From the NCBI GenBank assembly GCA_033762315.1, contig JANRLS010000116.1:48103-112102 (forward strand): 64,000 nucleotides of DNA. Direction: 5' to 3'. Made by a program: the position numbers and the translations under genes. Below are positions 62,945-64,000 of the stretch, one piece after another; positions within the stretch are counted from its first letter, which is position 1, and each line of letters starts with the position of its first letter. The stretch is from CAYLLN01 sp033762315 (GTDB lineage: Bacteria; Planctomycetota; Planctomycetia; Pirellulales; Pirellulaceae). The notes beneath the pieces were generated by a model. That model was not told where the DNA came from. It searched no databases and worked only from the letters and a program-made list of their open reading frames with translations.

Positions 62945-63916
62945 CTACCCCCGTTTCGCCAGCTTCCTTCGCAACTGCCTCTCGCGCGCGCGGCGCTGCT
63001 GGCGGGTCAGCGGAACATCGCTGGCTTCCGGCCGAACGGGCCGCGGCAGGTCGGTCGGCCCGCCAGGAAGCGGCAGGCGATCGCTTGCGGCCTCGACCGG
63101 CAGGGGCTTCGCCGGGGGCAAATCGTCCGGCTGAGCAGGGAGCGAATTCTTGCTCGCCAGCCCCGATCGAGCCCCTTTGGACGAGTCGTAAGTCATTCCG
63201 GCAAAATACCTTGCGTAATAATCGGTGGGATCGATGGGGCCCCTGCTCACCCCGTCGGCTGAGCAGTCCCCAACCGGGGGGAACAGACCATCGAACACCC
63301 GTTTCGCATCCGGATCGTGCTCGTGCAGTTCTGCGATGTACGAATTGTATTCCATTCGCGGGTCGCCGTCCGGGTCCATCTCGGCGATGTCGTACTCGTG
63401 CGGATCGGGGGCGAAGTCGGGCCACTCGTGAACGGGCACCTTGGCCAGCGTCGCCATGATCCGCGTCGCCGCCGCCAGATAGCAAGTTTTTCCGAGGCCC
63501 CCAGCACCTGCCGCCTTCTTAGAGGCTTCCCACATCGCGAGCGACTCGTGATGAAGATGCTCCAGGTGCATGCGCGCCAGTTGCTCGGCCACATAGAGCC
63601 GGCGTTCCTTCGTTTGCTCGGGGATCTTCTCCGGCACCGCCCGCATCAGGAACTCGAGCACCCGCTTCATCAGTTGCCGCACGCGCGTTTGCGACAGCCC
63701 ATGCCGGCCGGCGACGTGGCGAGTCGATTGGCCGCCGAGCACGACCTCGCGATAGATTTCGAAATCGCGGTCCGTCGGCGGCATTTTCGCGTTGCCAAGC
63801 GCGGGCGAAATGGCGGCCTGTGCCGCGACCGCGCCTGGCTCTCCAACTTGCTCGCCGCTCCGCTCCTCCCCACCTGCTTCGACCCCATGTGCAATGCTCT
63901 CTGCCGTGGCAATCAT
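62945..63916 (-). CDS. Helix-turn-helix protein of unknown function
   Basis: 323 residues from ATG 63916, GGGAGG nine bases upstream; a TTG at 63952 is possible. The region DFEIYREVVLGGQSTRHVAGRHGLSQTRVRQLMKRVLEF is a helix-turn-helix like those of terminase small subunits and sigma-like regulators. The middle has a helical segment (ERRLYVAEQLARMHLEHLHHESLAMW) and acidic stretches; the end is Pro/Arg-rich (TRQQRRARERQLRRKLAKRG). A phage or transposon origin is possible but no partner gene is in the window. It is convergent with trpE. Confidence 0.68.
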   Translation of the reverse strand: MIATAESIAHGVEAGGEERSGEQVGEPGAVAAQAAISPALGNAKMPPTDRDFEIYREVVLGGQSTRHVAGRHGLSQTRVRQLMKRVLEFLMRAVPEKIPEQTKERRLYVAEQLARMHLEHLHHESLAMWEASKKAAGAGGLGKTCYLAAATRIMATLAKVPVHEWPDFAPDPHEYDIAEMDPDGDPRMEYNSYIAELHEHDPDAKRVFDGLFPPVGDCSADGVSRGPIDPTDYYARYFAGMTYDSSKGARSGLASKNSLPAQPDDLPPAKPLPVEAASDRLPLPGGPTDLPRPVRPEASDVPLTRQQRRARERQLRRKLAKRG

Positions 63917-64000
63917 GGCCCGGACCTCCCCTCGTAAGGCATGGTAGCGCAACCCCTCACCATGCCATTTGACGAACGAGCCTTGACTAGTCTGGTCACG

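Overview
The window is high-GC bacterial DNA from a planctomycete, most likely of the Pirellulales or a close relative. The evidence is the gene content. There are two DUF1501 proteins, a PPC-domain protein beside a DUF1549/DUF1553 cytochrome-like protein, a BBP7/DUF1551 outer-membrane protein, a formylglycine sulfatase, a Tat-exported sugar-isomerase-like protein and many small Cys-, Lys- or Pro-rich proteins. Genes are mostly short transcription units on both strands. No rRNA, insertion sequence or CRISPR array was seen.

Layout. 1-10.1 kb is a secretome block typical of planctomycetes: DUF1501, amidohydrolase, parallel beta-helix protein, a second DUF1501, PPC protein, and DUF1549/DUF1553. 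10.1-19.5 kb holds a NUDIX hydrolase, a Cys-rich exported protein, small membrane proteins, a class V aminotransferase, a deacetylase-like protein, a membrane-anchored vWA protein with nadD, and a Tat-exported isomerase-like protein. 19.7-20 kb has a 26-residue histone H1-like peptide gene followed by three hairpins. 20-35 kb carries bioA, a sulfatase, a futalosine-type deaminase, a UDP-glucuronate decarboxylase, yidC with a PDZ insert, a phosphoesterase, glycosyltransferases, mdh, a pseudo-esterase and an orphan fliG. 35-50.6 kb is mainly housekeeping: mutS, nth, dcd, rnc, a large hybrid histidine kinase, an NfeD/flotillin pair and an RraA-like protein.

50.7-53.7 kb is the most unusual part. 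A DUF433/DUF5615 toxin-antitoxin-like pair runs into the 3' end of a compact array of 20 tRNA genes, all on the minus strand within 1.92 kb. They cover 16 amino acids (Cys, His, Asn and Pro are absent), and none encodes CCA. Many are structurally abnormal: C33 instead of U33 in two, a tRNA-Leu with a short class I variable loop, mismatched acceptor stems and a truncated D-loop. A terminator-like hairpin lies immediately upstream of the first tRNA.

54-64 kb has a GH17-like glucanase, a BBP7 porin-like protein, a GroES, the mcsA-mcsB protein-arginine-kinase pair, two lower-GC genes of unknown function, trpE carrying an in-frame palindromic repeat, and a helix-turn-helix protein at the right edge.

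A scattered theme is intergenic DNA with seven-base periodicity at five places. The repeat units differ, but several sites are also inverted repeats; one covers the start codon of the deaminase gene and another sits inside the tRNA array. All functional statements rest on reading motifs by eye; no database search or folding program was run.
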